Shown here: positions 31,705 through 43,093 of the stretch, piece by piece
Layout of the letters: every line of letters begins with the position of its first letter
How positions within the stretch are numbered: position 1 is the first letter of the stretch
Assembly (NCBI GenBank): GCA_010093515.1
Contig: MU001674.1
Span: forward strand, 172,246 to 236,245
Length of the DNA stretch: 64,000 bases
Origin: Lineolata rhizophorae
Taxonomy: Eukaryota > Ascomycota > Dothideomycetes > Lineolatales > Lineolataceae
Reading direction: 5' to 3'
The notes under the pieces: model-generated
What the model saw: the letters and a program-made list of their open reading frames with translations, nothing else
Told to the model about the DNA's origin: nothing
Databases searched by the model: none
Made by a program: the position numbers and the translations under genes

Positions 31705-31757
31705 AGGCGGCAGCAGCAGCAGCAGCAGCAGCAGGCGGCAGCGGCAGCGGCAGCCAG
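31705..31757. repeat. CAG/CGG trinucleotide microsatellite
   Basis: A run of CAG units grading into CGG/CAG units, located in non-coding DNA. It lengthens chance open frames here and creates false poly-Gln/Ala reading frames. Confidence 0.8.
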
Positions 31758-33980
31758 CGAGCGCGACACGCCGCTCGCGTCAAGAAAGTGCCTCGCTCGA
31801 TTCGGCCGACGGCAGATCTATCGTGGTTCGACGGGAAGCGGGCGCAGCACGGCAGGCAAGCAAGCAAGCAGGCGGGCATGCGCGTCAGACAGTCCGGCCG
31901 GCGGATGCGCAAGACATCATCCGTGGCTGCGGCCGGGGAGGAGGAGGAGGAGGAGGAGATGGTGGTGGTGGAGGTGGAGGGGAGGGTCAGGGGGAGCCAC
32001 GGCGGCCGCGTATCCCCCACACACCCTCCTCTTCGCTAGCAGCGGGCCCGAATCTGCGAGCCACCTCTCACGAGGTAACTGCCCGCCGGCATTGCAGATG
32101 GCTAGGCGAAGAGTGACCTAGGGCGAGGGAGAGAGAGGGAATCTGAGAGCGAGAGACTAGGAGCGGGGCTGTGTTGCAGATGCCCTACTAGGGCCGGCGG
32201 CGCCGGGGCGGTGGGGCTCTCGCCACAGCCGGCCCCCTTCAACCCTTGAAATTCTGGGGTAATAAGGCGCACGCCAATCCCCGCAAACCGAGCCAGCTGT
32301 TGCGCCTAAAGGTACATACCTTAGCCACACAACTGCGTCTAGCAGTAGGTACTGTACGCACGCCTAACCGACCCGGGCCTACCATGACGCGGACTGTGCC
32401 CTTTGCCTCGAAAACCCTCGGTACGGCCACGTTCGCACTGCGGAGCACTGTAGCAGGTCCTATACGTACTGACAGGAACCGTGCGTGTAACGTACGACTT
32501 CATCGTCATTCGGCCCAACCCCGGAGAACCTCATCACCCACCGGGGGGGCCAATCTCCCGGCGATCTTTCCTCCAACGGCCGACGCGATGCAACGGAGTT
32601 GTCTACTCACTCACGAACATGGAACAACCCAATTCGCAAGTCGTCGACGGGCGGAGCAGTCGCGGAGCACCGCCCCCCCACGCCAAAAACCCCCCAGGGA
32701 CGAAAATCAAACCGCTACGAAAAGAGCTCGGACCGGGGTGCGGAAGCAGGACCACAGCTCCACAGTTCTTCTGGCTCCTTCCGCGCCCTTGTTAGACCCG
32801 ACGGGAACAAGAAGTGAGGTGGGACGAGGTTGTTTGTCCGTCCCGTCGGCACTCGGAGCGGGCCAATTTTGCACCTCGCCGACGTCGTGGCACGCGCCGA
32901 CCGCTTTGCCGGGGCCGCCGCCGCCGGAGGAGCGTGGGGGTTCCCAATTTCCGTATAACCTTTTTTCCGTTTGCCTCCTCTCGTGCGTTGTGCGCGTGTG
33001 TTGCCGTGTGCCACCAAAAAAAAAGGGACTTACATACGGTCGGGACGCTGGGACCGCTCTCTGCCGCCCGCTTTCTCCCAGGAACGGGGGCTTGTTGCTT
33101 TTTGTCTCCGTATGTGTAGTACGTTGTAACCGGCCGCCTGGGAAGCCAAAAGCAACGCGAGGTGCGTTCGCTTGCCGGTCTCCTGGGTCGGTCGAAGCGT
33201 GGTGGCGCTCTCGTCAAGGTGGGAAAAGGGACAAGGGAGGGGGGGGGGGATTGCGCCGCAAGGAAAAGGAAAAGAAACGAAAAGCGCGATTGGGGAGAGA
33301 GACCTCCCTCCCTCTGCCGCGCCGACTACTTACCACCACCGGCCGCGCACGCTACAACTACATACATACGTGCTGTTGGTATGGCGATTCCTCAGCCTGC
33401 CCTCAGCATGACACACTATTACCTTCTGCCACCAAACGGTCCCAGGATGGGTATGGACGCGTTACCTAGATCGGTGCCTCTCTAGGCAAGGTCGAGCGAG
33501 GTGTTAGTGTCTTCTACGCAGTCCACCTATGCCCGACGGACACACACGTTGGTCCGTACAGATACATGGCCAATGTTAACAAGCGGGCTTTCAGAAAGGA
33601 AGCAGAGAGGCACAATGGCACATCTCTCCCTTCTACGGCTCGGGGTGCGGCGGCCGCGACTACCTAGACACCATGGCTTGGGGCCGTAAAGTGGCGGACG
33701 ATGGCCCGAGGCCCAATGCAGCAATAAGTTCCCCCCAGCTTCTTTTCCCTCCAGTTCGTCCTCCCGCGTGGCCGCTTGGCAGGCAATTGGCGGGGAGTTT
33801 CTAGGAAAAGGCTCGGGACAGTCTGTCTCTCTCGGCGCCGGGGCGAGCGAACTGGCCCTCGGGCCAGCTCGCTGGTATGTAGCCCCGGAGAAAGCCCCTC
33901 CCCTCCTCCTTGCGCCTGGGACCTTTTTGCTGGGCTGAACGCCACCGCTTCAGATTGGCGTGGGGGTTTGGCGGCAGTGC

Positions 33981-34008
33981 AGCAAGCAGCAAGCAGCAAG
34001 CAGCAAGC
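33981..34008. repeat. Four tandem AGCAAGC heptamers
   Basis: Four perfect 7-bp units in tandem in the gene-free region. No coding context is evident. Confidence 0.9.
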
Positions 34009-34320
34009 ACGGTGCGCACGGCCCCCTTTTTCTCTCCTGCGAAATGCGATCCACCTGCTCCCGTACTCCATGAACAGCATCCGGGATACAGACAGAGGAG
34101 GGCATTGTACTGCCCCGCTCTGATGGCCCCCGTGCGGCCCTGGCCTTTTAACTTCGTTTTCTTCTTTCCTTTTTTTTTTCTCCATCTAGCACGGATGAAA
34201 CCGATGCAAACGAGGGACTAGTGAGGACGCAGAGTTGAAGGCGCCACCTTACCCAGTACAGTACTAACGCAACCACTCCCTGGCACGCAGCGCGCGCCCC
34301 TACCAGTCCAGCAGTAGCGC

Positions 34321-34340
34321 ACTACGTAGTACGTAGTAAG
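34321..34340. repeat. Two adjacent TACGTAGTA motifs
   Basis: The motif occurs at 34323 and again at 34330, overlapping by two bases. The same 9-mer occurs at 8296, 40872 and 41484, and inverted at 61571, always outside exons. Confidence 0.8.
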
Positions 34341-34901
34341 TCGGCAAAGGTCCGAAAACAAAAAAAGGTCGTGGCCGTCCCCCCCCCCGTCCCCCCGGGG
34401 CTCGCGCGCGCGGTCGCGAAGAGGTCCCTAGCCGTGCCCTCCACGCTCCCCGTGATCAAAAAAAGAACCAAGCGCGGCCTTGTGACTTCGCACAGCGGGC
34501 AACCACACCTAGGCACAAGCCGGACAGGCCGTCAGGGCAGGGCGCCAGGGCCGGGCAGAGCCGGGGGCCCATGATGGCATGGCAGGGCTGGCGCAGCCGC
34601 CTGGTTGGCTGGGCGGGGGGGCTGCTCGGCTTGCACCCGACTGACTCTCTCTCGCGCCGTCGCTCTCTGCGTCCTTCCCGTCCACCCACAGCTCCGCCGA
34701 GCAACCCCGGACCTCTTGTGCGACCGCGGCGCCGTCCAACGGGGTTTCGCAGCCCGAACCTGCTCTGCCACGTCTGGGCCCGCCAGAGGCTTGCTGCCGC
34801 GGCACACAGTGCCGTGTCGGGCCGCCTTGGTGGGACAAGAACGAAAGAGCCTCGGCCGGAAGCGGGACGTGGCCAATGCTGGCGCGCAGCCGGTAATGTG
34901 A

Positions 34902-34967
34902 AAAAAAAAAAAAGAGGCGGCGAGAGAGACGGAGAGAGGGAGAGGGAGAGAGGGAGAAGACGGGGAG
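34902..34967. repeat. Poly-A followed by GA-rich purine tract
   Basis: A run of A followed by about 50 bases that are almost all purine on the plus strand (GAGAG-type units). Purine/pyrimidine strand asymmetry like this can form unusual DNA structures or recruit GA-binding factors. Confidence 0.75.
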
Positions 34968-36271
34968 TGTGATATCAGATGACAGGCGGCAGGCCGGGCA
35001 ACGCACGCACATACGTCCTCTCGCTCACACCGCACACGCCCACATCCACACACGCACACACACGGGCCCCTGTACCCGGGCGCTACCCGGTCGGCTCGCG
35101 CTTCGGTGCCGTGGGCGGCCGGCTGGGCCGCGTCGGCAAAGGTATCGCCGGTGTACTCCCGGGGCAGGCGCAGGCATCAAGGCGGGCAGGCAGCCAGGCC
35201 GGCAGCCCGACGGAGCAAGCGGCGGCGGCGGGCGGCGAAGACGGGCGTCACGGGGCTGGCGGCGGCGGCAGACGACGGACCCCCACGCCGCCGGGGCAGG
35301 GCAGGCGCAACGTGCGGCCGAAGAAAGCTGAGGAACGCTGGGCTGCGGGCTCAGGCCGGACCCGGCGGCGCGGTTGGGCCGGGCGGGGGCGCGATCGGCC
35401 AGTCAGCGGGCGCGCGGCGCTGGGCTGGATCGTCGCAGGGCGAGGGAAGCAGCGCCGGGGGGGGGCCTTTCCGCGACGCGGCGCCCTGGAAACACGCCGA
35501 CTGAAAGGAAAAAAAGACACAGCGGTCCGGCTCCGGCAGGTTCGGGCGCCCGCGCCCGCTTGTGCTTGCTGCGAAAAGCAACTCCCCACGCAATCACCGC
35601 CCCCGGACCCGCCCCCATTGGCCGCCGCCCGCGCCGTTCCTGGCAGGCGCCGCCATGGGGTGGGCCCGTCACCGCCTCCCCAGGCCTCCCGGGCCACGGC
35701 AGCGACGAAAAGCGGCAGCGGCACGGAAGCTGGAGCGACGCCTGCCTTGCTGAGGCCCTGCCCCCGACCGACTCTACCGTCCGCTCGGCGCCCGTCCCGC
35801 TCTGCTCGCCTTTGCCCCTTCCAGCCCTGCCGAGAGAAACCACATGTCAGCTGCTACCCGACCACCACCCCCTTCCCCCGGCCGGCACCCCCGGGGGAGC
35901 ACTCCCCCCTCCCCCCCTCCCCTTCGCCCCTCCACCGCAACCCCACGCATCAAGTCATCTTCCACCTGGGCCCATCAGACCTTTCTCCGGACCAGCCTGC
36001 TAGGCGGCCAGAAACACTTATAAGCACCGCCTCCCGTCCTCGAAGTACCTACCTCCCGCGTCTCCTTTTCCATCGTCAGGTCCGTTCTTCCGCAGTGTTC
36101 GTCAGCAGTGTTCGTATATCCTTCTCTGCAAGACGCAATTGCCTTTGGCGGAAAGCTCCAGTTTACCCCCCGACTCGAAGCAATTGACCTACTGTCTTGC
36201 CCTTTTTCCGGCTGCTATCTGCTACCTCCCCTGCTTTGCGCCTGCTTGCTTTCTCTTTCCGGCCCCGTATC

Positions 36272-37366
36272 ATGTCACCACATCACGACGCGCCGTCACC
36301 CGCCGGCAGCTACTCGCGCTTCACCGGCAGCCTGCCCATCCGGCCAGGTGCCGTCCAGCCCCAGTTCGCGCCCTCGCACTTCGACAGCTTCGACGCCAGC
36401 TCGGTGGAGTCGGCCGACATGGGCATCCACCGTCCGCTCGTCCCGGGCGTCTACGTGCCCACCGTGGCCTTCTTCGACCCCGTCACCGACGACCTGGACC
36501 TCAAGACGACGGCCAGTCACGCCGTGCGCCTGGCCGAGGCCGGCGTCGCCGGCCTCACCACCCAAGGGTCCAACGGCGAGGCCGTCCACCTCTCCCACGA
36601 CGAGCGGGACCTCGTCACGAGCACGACGCGCAAGGCGCTGGACGACGCGGGTTTCGGCGACATGCCCCTGATCGTCGGCTGCGGGGCGCAGTCGACGCGG
36701 GAGAGCATCGAGCTGTGCCGGCGCGCGCACGCGGCGGGCGGCGACTACGCCCTGGTGCTGCCGCCGGCCTACTACAAGGGCCTCTTCTCGGACGAGACGG
36801 TCAAGCACTTCTTCGGCGACGTGGCGACGGCGTCGCCCGTGCCCGTCCTCATCTACAACTACCCGGGCGCCGTGTCCGGGCTCGACCTCAGCTCCGACGC
36901 CATCGTCGACCTGGCCCGCCACGACAACATTGTCGGCTGCAAGCTCACCTGCGGCAACACAGGCAAGCTCAACCGCGTCGCGGCCGCCACGCGCGCCGCC
37001 ACGCCCGGCGAGCCCGTCGGCTTCATGTGCATGGGCGGCTCCGCCGACTTCGCGCTGCAGACGCTCGTCGGGGGCGGCTCCGGCGTCATCGCCGGCCTGG
37101 CCAACGTGGCGCCCAAGGCGTGCGTCCGGCTCGTCGAGCTCTTCGAGGCCGGCAACCTCAAGGAGGCGCGCAAGCTGCAGGCCGTCGTCGCGCGCGGCGA
37201 CTGGGCCGCCATCCAGGGCGGCGTCGTCGGCGTCAAGAGCGCCCTCGTCTCGCACTTTGGCTACGGCGGCTACGGCCGGAAGCCGCTGCCCCGGCCGTCC
37301 AAGGACCAGGTGCGCCAGTGGAGGGACGACTTCGACGAGTTGGTCAGGGTCGAAAAATCCCTGTGA
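36272..37366 (+). CDS. DapA/HOGA-family aldolase (class I, Schiff base)
   Basis: Single exon, 364 aa from the ATG at 36272. This is a DHDPS/N-acetylneuraminate lyase superfamily TIM barrel. The Schiff-base lysine is K224 in GCKLTCGN and the conserved tyrosine region is YNYPG at about residues 195-199. The substrate loop reads TTQGSNGEAVHL. The GSNGE loop and the CKLTCGN active-site context resemble eukaryotic 4-hydroxy-2-oxoglutarate aldolase and the fungal 2-keto-3-deoxy-sugar-acid aldolases (LGA1/GaaC type) more than bacterial lysine-pathway DapA; fungi make lysine through aminoadipate, so a DHDPS role is unlikely. Residues 1-50 are a hydrophilic extension. The frame is open upstream only from a TTG. 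The exact substrate is unresolved. Confidence 0.88.
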   Translation: MSPHHDAPSPAGSYSRFTGSLPIRPGAVQPQFAPSHFDSFDASSVESADMGIHRPLVPGVYVPTVAFFDPVTDDLDLKTTASHAVRLAEAGVAGLTTQGSNGEAVHLSHDERDLVTSTTRKALDDAGFGDMPLIVGCGAQSTRESIELCRRAHAAGGDYALVLPPAYYKGLFSDETVKHFFGDVATASPVPVLIYNYPGAVSGLDLSSDAIVDLARHDNIVGCKLTCGNTGKLNRVAAATRAATPGEPVGFMCMGGSADFALQTLVGGGSGVIAGLANVAPKACVRLVELFEAGNLKEARKLQAVVARGDWAAIQGGVVGVKSALVSHFGYGGYGRKPLPRPSKDQVRQWRDDFDELVRVEKSL

Positions 37367-40300
37367 TAAGAAAAAGGGGGGGACCATCAGAGGCAGCCGT
37401 AAGTCGGAACCGCGAGGGAGAGGGAAGAACAAAAAAAAAAAAAAAGAAGAATGGAAAGAAAGACTGTTTTTTTTGTTTGGATCGTTCCGGTAATCATTCC
37501 AATTTGTTCCACCTCAAAACTTGCTTGCCGGGCCCTTTATTTCGAGAGCGCAATTGGGTCGCGTCGGGACCGAGAATCTGACTCTTAACGCTTTGAATTC
37601 GCGCATCGGCATCAAAAGAGCTGCATTTGGAGGCGTTTTTTTTTTCTTTCTGGCGTTTCAAAAGCGTGGCATTGCCACGTGAATACTGTTGGATTTGGCT
37701 TTTTCCGTGTTTTTTTCTTTCCCCTTTTTCCGTTGTTCTCTCAGTAGTTTGCTCGCGTATGAAAGCCACGACAAGTTTAATCCCAAGTGTTTTTTCCTGC
37801 AAAGTGGGGTGGATGTTTGCCTACCTGTACATATCTGTCTGTTCCTGGCGCACGAACCTACTTTCTTTCCTTTTTTCAGCCGCTAACCTAATCTCTGGCC
37901 CCGCCTCCCAATCCCGTCTCTCTTAGCGGGCCCCTGGGCAATTCGAGACCTCTCCCCTACAGACAGCCCATGTTTTCTCATTTCTCTTTGGACGTATTTG
38001 TACAGCGCCAATCATGAGAAAAGCATCATCAGGACACAGCCGCTTTCATCTTTTCCTACTTCTTTTTAGCGCAATGGTCAAGCTTGCTGGGACTAGCCTA
38101 TCGGGCAGGGATCGAGACAGATGAGACGACACGAAATAAAAGGCAAACAATATTTTGGCGCAGTTGCCAAGCTGGCCTTCCGGTAGACGTGCCGCCGTTG
38201 CATGAGAAGAACTCGAGTCGGGGGCAGCGCGTAAGTGTGGTTCCGCCCTGAGATGCGGGAATAAAAAGCGCGTTCGACGTAAGGTTGCGAAAGCGTCGTC
38301 GTCACGCTCAGCTGATGAGGAGAGAGGTGAGGTGCGGCGTGCGCTCTGGCAAACCCCTACCCCCCCCCCCGGCTGGGCGCTGGTTGGTCGGCGGCCACCA
38401 CGGTAGACGTCCCGCGCACGGCACGGCAAGCTTGGGGCGCGACGCCCGCCTCGACCTTTTCCGCGAGATGCACAGCTCACATGGCCCGCCTTGCGCAAAG
38501 CTTAAGTCGACGGCCGGGCCACAGGGCACACAGGCGCACACACGTTTTTCATACAAACAGGGCGAGCTGGAGACGGGCCGGCCGTGCCGTCCTCGTCCTT
38601 CCCGCGCACACGGAAGTGACCGTCCAAAGGGAGTCCTTTCCCTTGCCCGGCTGCGCCCGAGTGGGTTGAGTCAGCACGAGCGGTGAGACGCGCGATGACG
38701 CCACGACCGCGAGGCGCGAAAGGTCCAGAATGGTCACGGCCGCATGCAGGCGGGTATCGATTTTGACTTGTCGACGACGACGACGACAACGACGACGCCA
38801 GCACTGCCCGCTAGGTAAAGGGGGAATAAGTCACGCAGTAGCGGCAGCAACAACAGCAGCGGCAGGAGATTCGCCTTTTTTTTTGCCCAGGAAAGAGAAG
38901 ATTCGCCTGCGTGTGTGCGCTGGGTTTGCTCAAGCAAGCATGCCTCCGTTGTCGAACTCCGTATCTTGCTTCCCGTCCGAGGCGGCCGCTGATCTGCCGT
39001 TTCTGCAAGAGCCGCGGACGCACGCACGATACGCCCGGCCGTGCCGCCCGGTCAAAGGAGGCTCGCCCAGCCCCGGCCTGATACGTCGGCGAGCCGACAC
39101 GACCTCTTTCGTCGGTGCCGGGCGCACGCGGGAAAGTCGCACGGGCGTGGTCCCGCCCGTGCCCGTCTGCCGGCCCTGCCGACCGTTTCATCCCGCTCTG
39201 ATCGGCCAAGACCCGCGTCAGGTCCTTCAACACCCCCGGCCCCGGCCGGGCGGGCGTCGTCAGTCAGCCAGGCGCCTCGCCAACGAGGCGGTCAACGTCC
39301 ATTTGGGAAGTCCCGGATCTTGGTGCGCCACCGGCGTCCTCACATGACAGCGCGCGCGGGCTTGGGGGGCCGCGGCGCGGGCGCTGGCGCTTCTCCTCCA
39401 AAGGGGTCGCGGATCCACTGGCGGCGATGGGCGAGTTGGTAACAAAGGTGGGGGTTCGCACCGAGGCGGCCCGGGGAGTTTTATGCGAGATGCAACTTCG
39501 AACGGGATGCTTCTTTCCTGTAGTCAGCGACAGGGTCGCCGTGAGGTAAGTGGTAACACGTTGTAGGCATGCCAACAGCGCCGCAAGAAGCTAAAAAAAA
39601 TTTCCCGAGGCAGCATCGCCTGTGCCAGGTTTGTCCTCACCGTTTCGAGGCTCGCCCCAACCCCAACTTCTTTTCCTTTTCCCAAAAATTTCTTTTCTTT
39701 TTGCGGGATGCCAAGGCGGAACCACAGGCGATGAGCCCCGGACGCCTTCGGAAGGGGCCCTCGATAGCCGCAACATCGCCGCGGAATTCTCCACTCGACA
39801 AGATGCGCCGCGCGCGGTCGGTGCCCAGACGAATTTAGGTGTTGTTACCCCCCGAGTGAGCATCATTTACTCCAGCTTCAGCCCTTTGCTGAAGCCATCG
39901 CGGCCTGCATTGACGTGCTGTGCGATTAAGGTTTGTGGCCACTGCAGCACGGAGGCTCCCCGTCGCTTATCGGCCTGTAGTTATTTAAGGACTCCAATCG
40001 GCCCGACAGCATCATCCATTTTGCGACCGCTCGTTCGTGCCTCAGGCAAATGTTCGAATGCTCAGATTGGGATATATGGGGCACTCTTTGCGAGGTGACC
40101 CTTATCCCGCAGTTGAACGTGGAAATTGGCCGTCGCGGTCCAGCGCTGGCCCTGTCAAGTCCTGCTGGTAAAACGCCGGCTCAGCCCCCAACCACCTACC
40201 TACTCTAAACAGAGTAGCACATTTTCGATCGCTCAAACTCGGTGCCAGATAAAGAGATAACATTGAGACAATAGAGACGGGGACCGGGAATCTCCTGTGT

Positions 40301-41572
40301 AACTCACCTACGACATGGAGAACCAGGATCGTTCCGACCTGAGAATAATGCCGCAATTGACAACTGTTGACTCCCAATCCTGCCAGTCAAATCCCATCTG
40401 CAGTGGCCGCGTTGATACTCACCCGTCCTCCCGCTTCGCAAGTCGATCAGTTTACCCGTAAGTATGGCTCCGGTTTCGGCTCATACTCCTAGAACAGGCC
40501 TGAGCCGAATCGTACGACTTCCAAAAGAAGGCTGTTTCGAATTTGGACTTGAACGCATAACCAGAGCCGTCAACTCGCAAGCGAGCGGGATATGTGCACG
40601 TATCTGTCGTTCGAAGCACTTCCCTCCAGAGGAAATCGCCCACTGGTCTCCAGAAGTGACGCCGTTGCCGTATCTCATTCGTTCCATCGACCGCCACTCG
40701 CTCGGGAAGATTTACCGCGGTAACGTGATTCGGAGGGGATGGCATTTCCGTTGGCGGAAGGTAACTAAAGTGCCGGCAGGAACGGCGGGTCATCCCGTCG
40801 GCGACCGCGGCGAGCTATCACGGAGGGAGTTCCGGACCATCGGTACCAGGGACGTCACCGCGAATCCGTGATACGTAGTATAAGGCGTGGAACGGTGGGG
40901 GGAAGTGTGGACGAAGGCGCGAAGGCCATTGCTAAAATCTATCTGTCAGTCTCGCTTGGCGCGCATTTCGCTAAACGGGTAGTGGACGGTTCGGCGTGCA
41001 GATCGCGTGGTGCTTGCAGCATGGCTTGACGCGCTTGAGCGAAAGGGGGCGTGGGTTCGCGATGCGTCGGCTGAGATCTGGCCGTTGCACTTGCAGTTGT
41101 AGCGGACATTGGGGAGCGAGGATTGACGTCGGTGGTGAAGGGCTTTCCGAGAACGTCGGCGTCTCCAATTGGTGGCTGCGCGTCAGGCCCGTGAGCCCAT
41201 GAAAGCAGGAATAGCCTTGGGCTACGGAATAGCATGAGACCCGCTCGTTTCGGAAAGGCGATATCTGCAGAACGACGTAGGCAGGGCCGTAGAAAGCGCG
41301 TCGTCAATGCGCCACCCGCACTGGACGACATTGAAGGCCTGGGCAACACGTGATCTTCCAGATCGCAATGGAACGTGGAGGCGCCATATCACGTGAAAGC
41401 CACCAAGGTGCCCCGCGGGGCTCGGGAGGGTAAGGCGAGCGGCCCGATTGGTTGGCGGACTTCTGACACCCCGCTCCAAGTCGTACGTAGTAGGTGACCT
41501 CTTCCACACACGTCGATTGAAATACTTCCTCCTTTCGATTAAAATACTTCTCCGCGTTTGAGTCTCAGCACA
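37367..41572. other. Second long gene-poor region
   Basis: 4.2 kb between the aldolase and hem12 without a recognisable gene. It begins with T-rich 3' flank (37430-37760). Frames near 38285-38686, 38730-39347 and 40464-40871 are open on both strands with no domain signature. Small features are a (GAC)n tract near 38773, a GCTTCAGC/GCTGAAGC hairpin at 39877-39897, and TACGTAGTA motifs at 40872 and 41484. The last few hundred bases should contain the hem12 promoter. Confidence 0.5.
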
Positions 41573-43028
41573 ATGGGTTCGCGCTTCCCGGAGCTGAGGA
41601 ACGACCTCCTTCTGCGCACCGCAAGAGGTAGTTCGCCCTCGACGCTCCTTATCTCGCCCCGCAATGCCGTCGACCCTATCAGCCTTTTCTCGCCGTCTAA
41701 CCCGTCGACGCACCAGGTGAGAAGGTAGAGCGGCCGCCTATGTGGGTGATGCGTCAAGGTTAGTCACGTCAGGGAGCCGGACAGAAAAGGACCCCTCAAA
41801 CACGCAGCCGAAGCAGCAGCGAAGACTGACCGAGCGCCACCGTTCCTCCTGATCGGGGGGGACTTTCGCTGCCGTTTTTTTGCAGCCGGCCGCTACCTTC
41901 CCGAATACCACGAAGTAAAAGGCAACCGCGACTTCTTCGAGTGCTGCCGGACGCCCTCGGTGGCGTGCGCGCTGACGCTGCAGCCCATCGAGCGGTACGC
42001 GGGGCTAATCGACGCGGCCATCATCTTCTCGGACATCTTGGTGATACCGCAGGCCATGGGCATGGAGGTGGTCATGGTGGACAAGAAGGGCCCGCACTTC
42101 CCGCATCCCCTGACTGGGCCCGAGGACCCGCAGTTCGCGCGCGTCATGGCACGCGACGTGGACGTGCGGGCCGAGCTGGGCTACGTGTTCGAGGCCGTAA
42201 CGCTGACGAGGCGCCGGCTCGAAGGCCGCGTGCCGCTCATCGGGTTTTGCGGCGCGCCTTGGACGCTGCTGTGCTACATGGTGGAGGGCGGCGGGACGAA
42301 GCTGTTCAAGGAGGCCAAGACGTGGGTGTTCAAGCACGGCGAGGCGAGCGGGAAGCTGCTGCAGAAGATCGCGGAGGTGTGCGTCGAGTATCTGGCGCAG
42401 AAGGTTGTCGCGGGTGCACAGGTTGGTGTTCTCTCGTCCATTCCCTTTCGGTCTGCGGCTCAAACTTACCCCCGCCCCCCCGGGGAGCTTGGCCAGATGA
42501 TACAAGTGTTCGACTCGTGGGCGGGAGAGCTGTCGCCAGCTTCTTTCAAGCAATTCGCGTTGCCGTACCTGACCTACATCTCGGATAACCTTCCGCGACG
42601 ATTATCGGAGCTTGGCGAGCAACCGGTTCCTATGACTGTCTTCGCCAAAGGGGCGTGGTACGCATTGGAGGATCTCTGCAAAACGACCTATGACGTCATA
42701 GGGCTCGATTGGTTGCACGATCCCGCGCAGGCATATGAGGTTGCTCAAAGATATTCAAAAACTTTGCAAGGGAACGCCGACCCGGGAGTGCTGTACGGGA
42801 GCCATGAGTCTATCAGCGCCGTGGTAGAAAACATGGTCAGCGGTTTCGGCGGGGGTCGACAAGGGTGGATAGCGAATTTAGGACACGGTGAGTCTGTCCG
42901 GGGGCTGTGGCGGCGTCGGAGATGTATAGCTGACAACTGGCGGCGCAGGCATCACACCATTCGTGAATCCGGACGACTTGAAGTTCTTCTTCGAAGAGAT
43001 CCATCGCCAGACGGGCGCCGGTCGATAG
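41573..43028 (+). CDS. hem12: Uroporphyrinogen decarboxylase
   Basis: Five exons, 41573..41627, 41717..41758, 41886..42421, 42497..42887 and 42949..43028, give 367 aa, the usual length. The enzyme removes four carboxylates from uroporphyrinogen III to make coproporphyrinogen III in cytosolic heme synthesis. Joins restore LLLRTARGEKVERPPMW and MWVMRQAGRYLPEYHEVK, the N-terminal signature. The catalytic Asp lies in IIFSDILVIPQAMG. VFDSWAGEL and the C-terminal GHGITPFVNPD are typical. Exon 2 is only 42 nt. Intron 3 (42422-42496) is 75 nt, has a weak GTTGGT donor and contains no in-frame stop, so a retained transcript would insert 25 residues; family alignment favours splicing. The gene converges on fcy1, with 65 bp between the two stop codons. 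Confidence 0.94.
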
Positions 43029-43093
43029 CTAGGTACCAAAGTTTAACTAAATTACCACCTCCACATCGGCGTGGGCCACGGCATTCCTGTCGT

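Larger units (their letters stand above)
30436..36271. other. Long gene-free region upstream of the aldolase gene
   Basis: 5.8 kb with no recognisable gene. The longest open frames (32246-33469 and 34979-36187, plus strand) have Arg/Pro/Ser/Gly-rich composition, no domains and no codon pattern different from the opposite strand. The region contains microsatellites (CAG near 31710, AGCAAGC units at 33981, GA-rich tract near 34905-34970, CA-rich near 35020-35065), paired TACGTAGTA motifs at 34323 and several AGGTAC/TACCTA motifs. The last ~500 bp is pyrimidine-rich and probably holds the promoter and leader of the aldolase. The rest could be an extended control region or carry non-coding transcripts. 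Confidence 0.55.

Noticed and set aside
32246-33469. 407-codon open frame in the gene-free region
   Set aside because: Composition is Arg/Pro/Ser/Thr-rich without domains, overlapping frames on the other strand are also open, and it runs across simple repeats. It looks like a chance frame in GC-rich DNA.
34979-36187. 402-codon open frame upstream of the aldolase
   Set aside because: It starts in a CA-rich microsatellite and translates to Gly/Arg/Pro-rich sequence with no motif. The region is better explained as promoter and leader.
40464-40871. 135-codon frame with an open opposite strand
   Set aside because: Neither strand gives a recognisable protein and no flanking exons fit. Kept only as a remark on the gene-poor region.
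42422-42496. Reading hem12 through intron 3 as coding
   Set aside because: It would insert 25 residues including a Pro-rich run into a well-conserved part of uroporphyrinogen decarboxylase; splicing restores the family sequence exactly.
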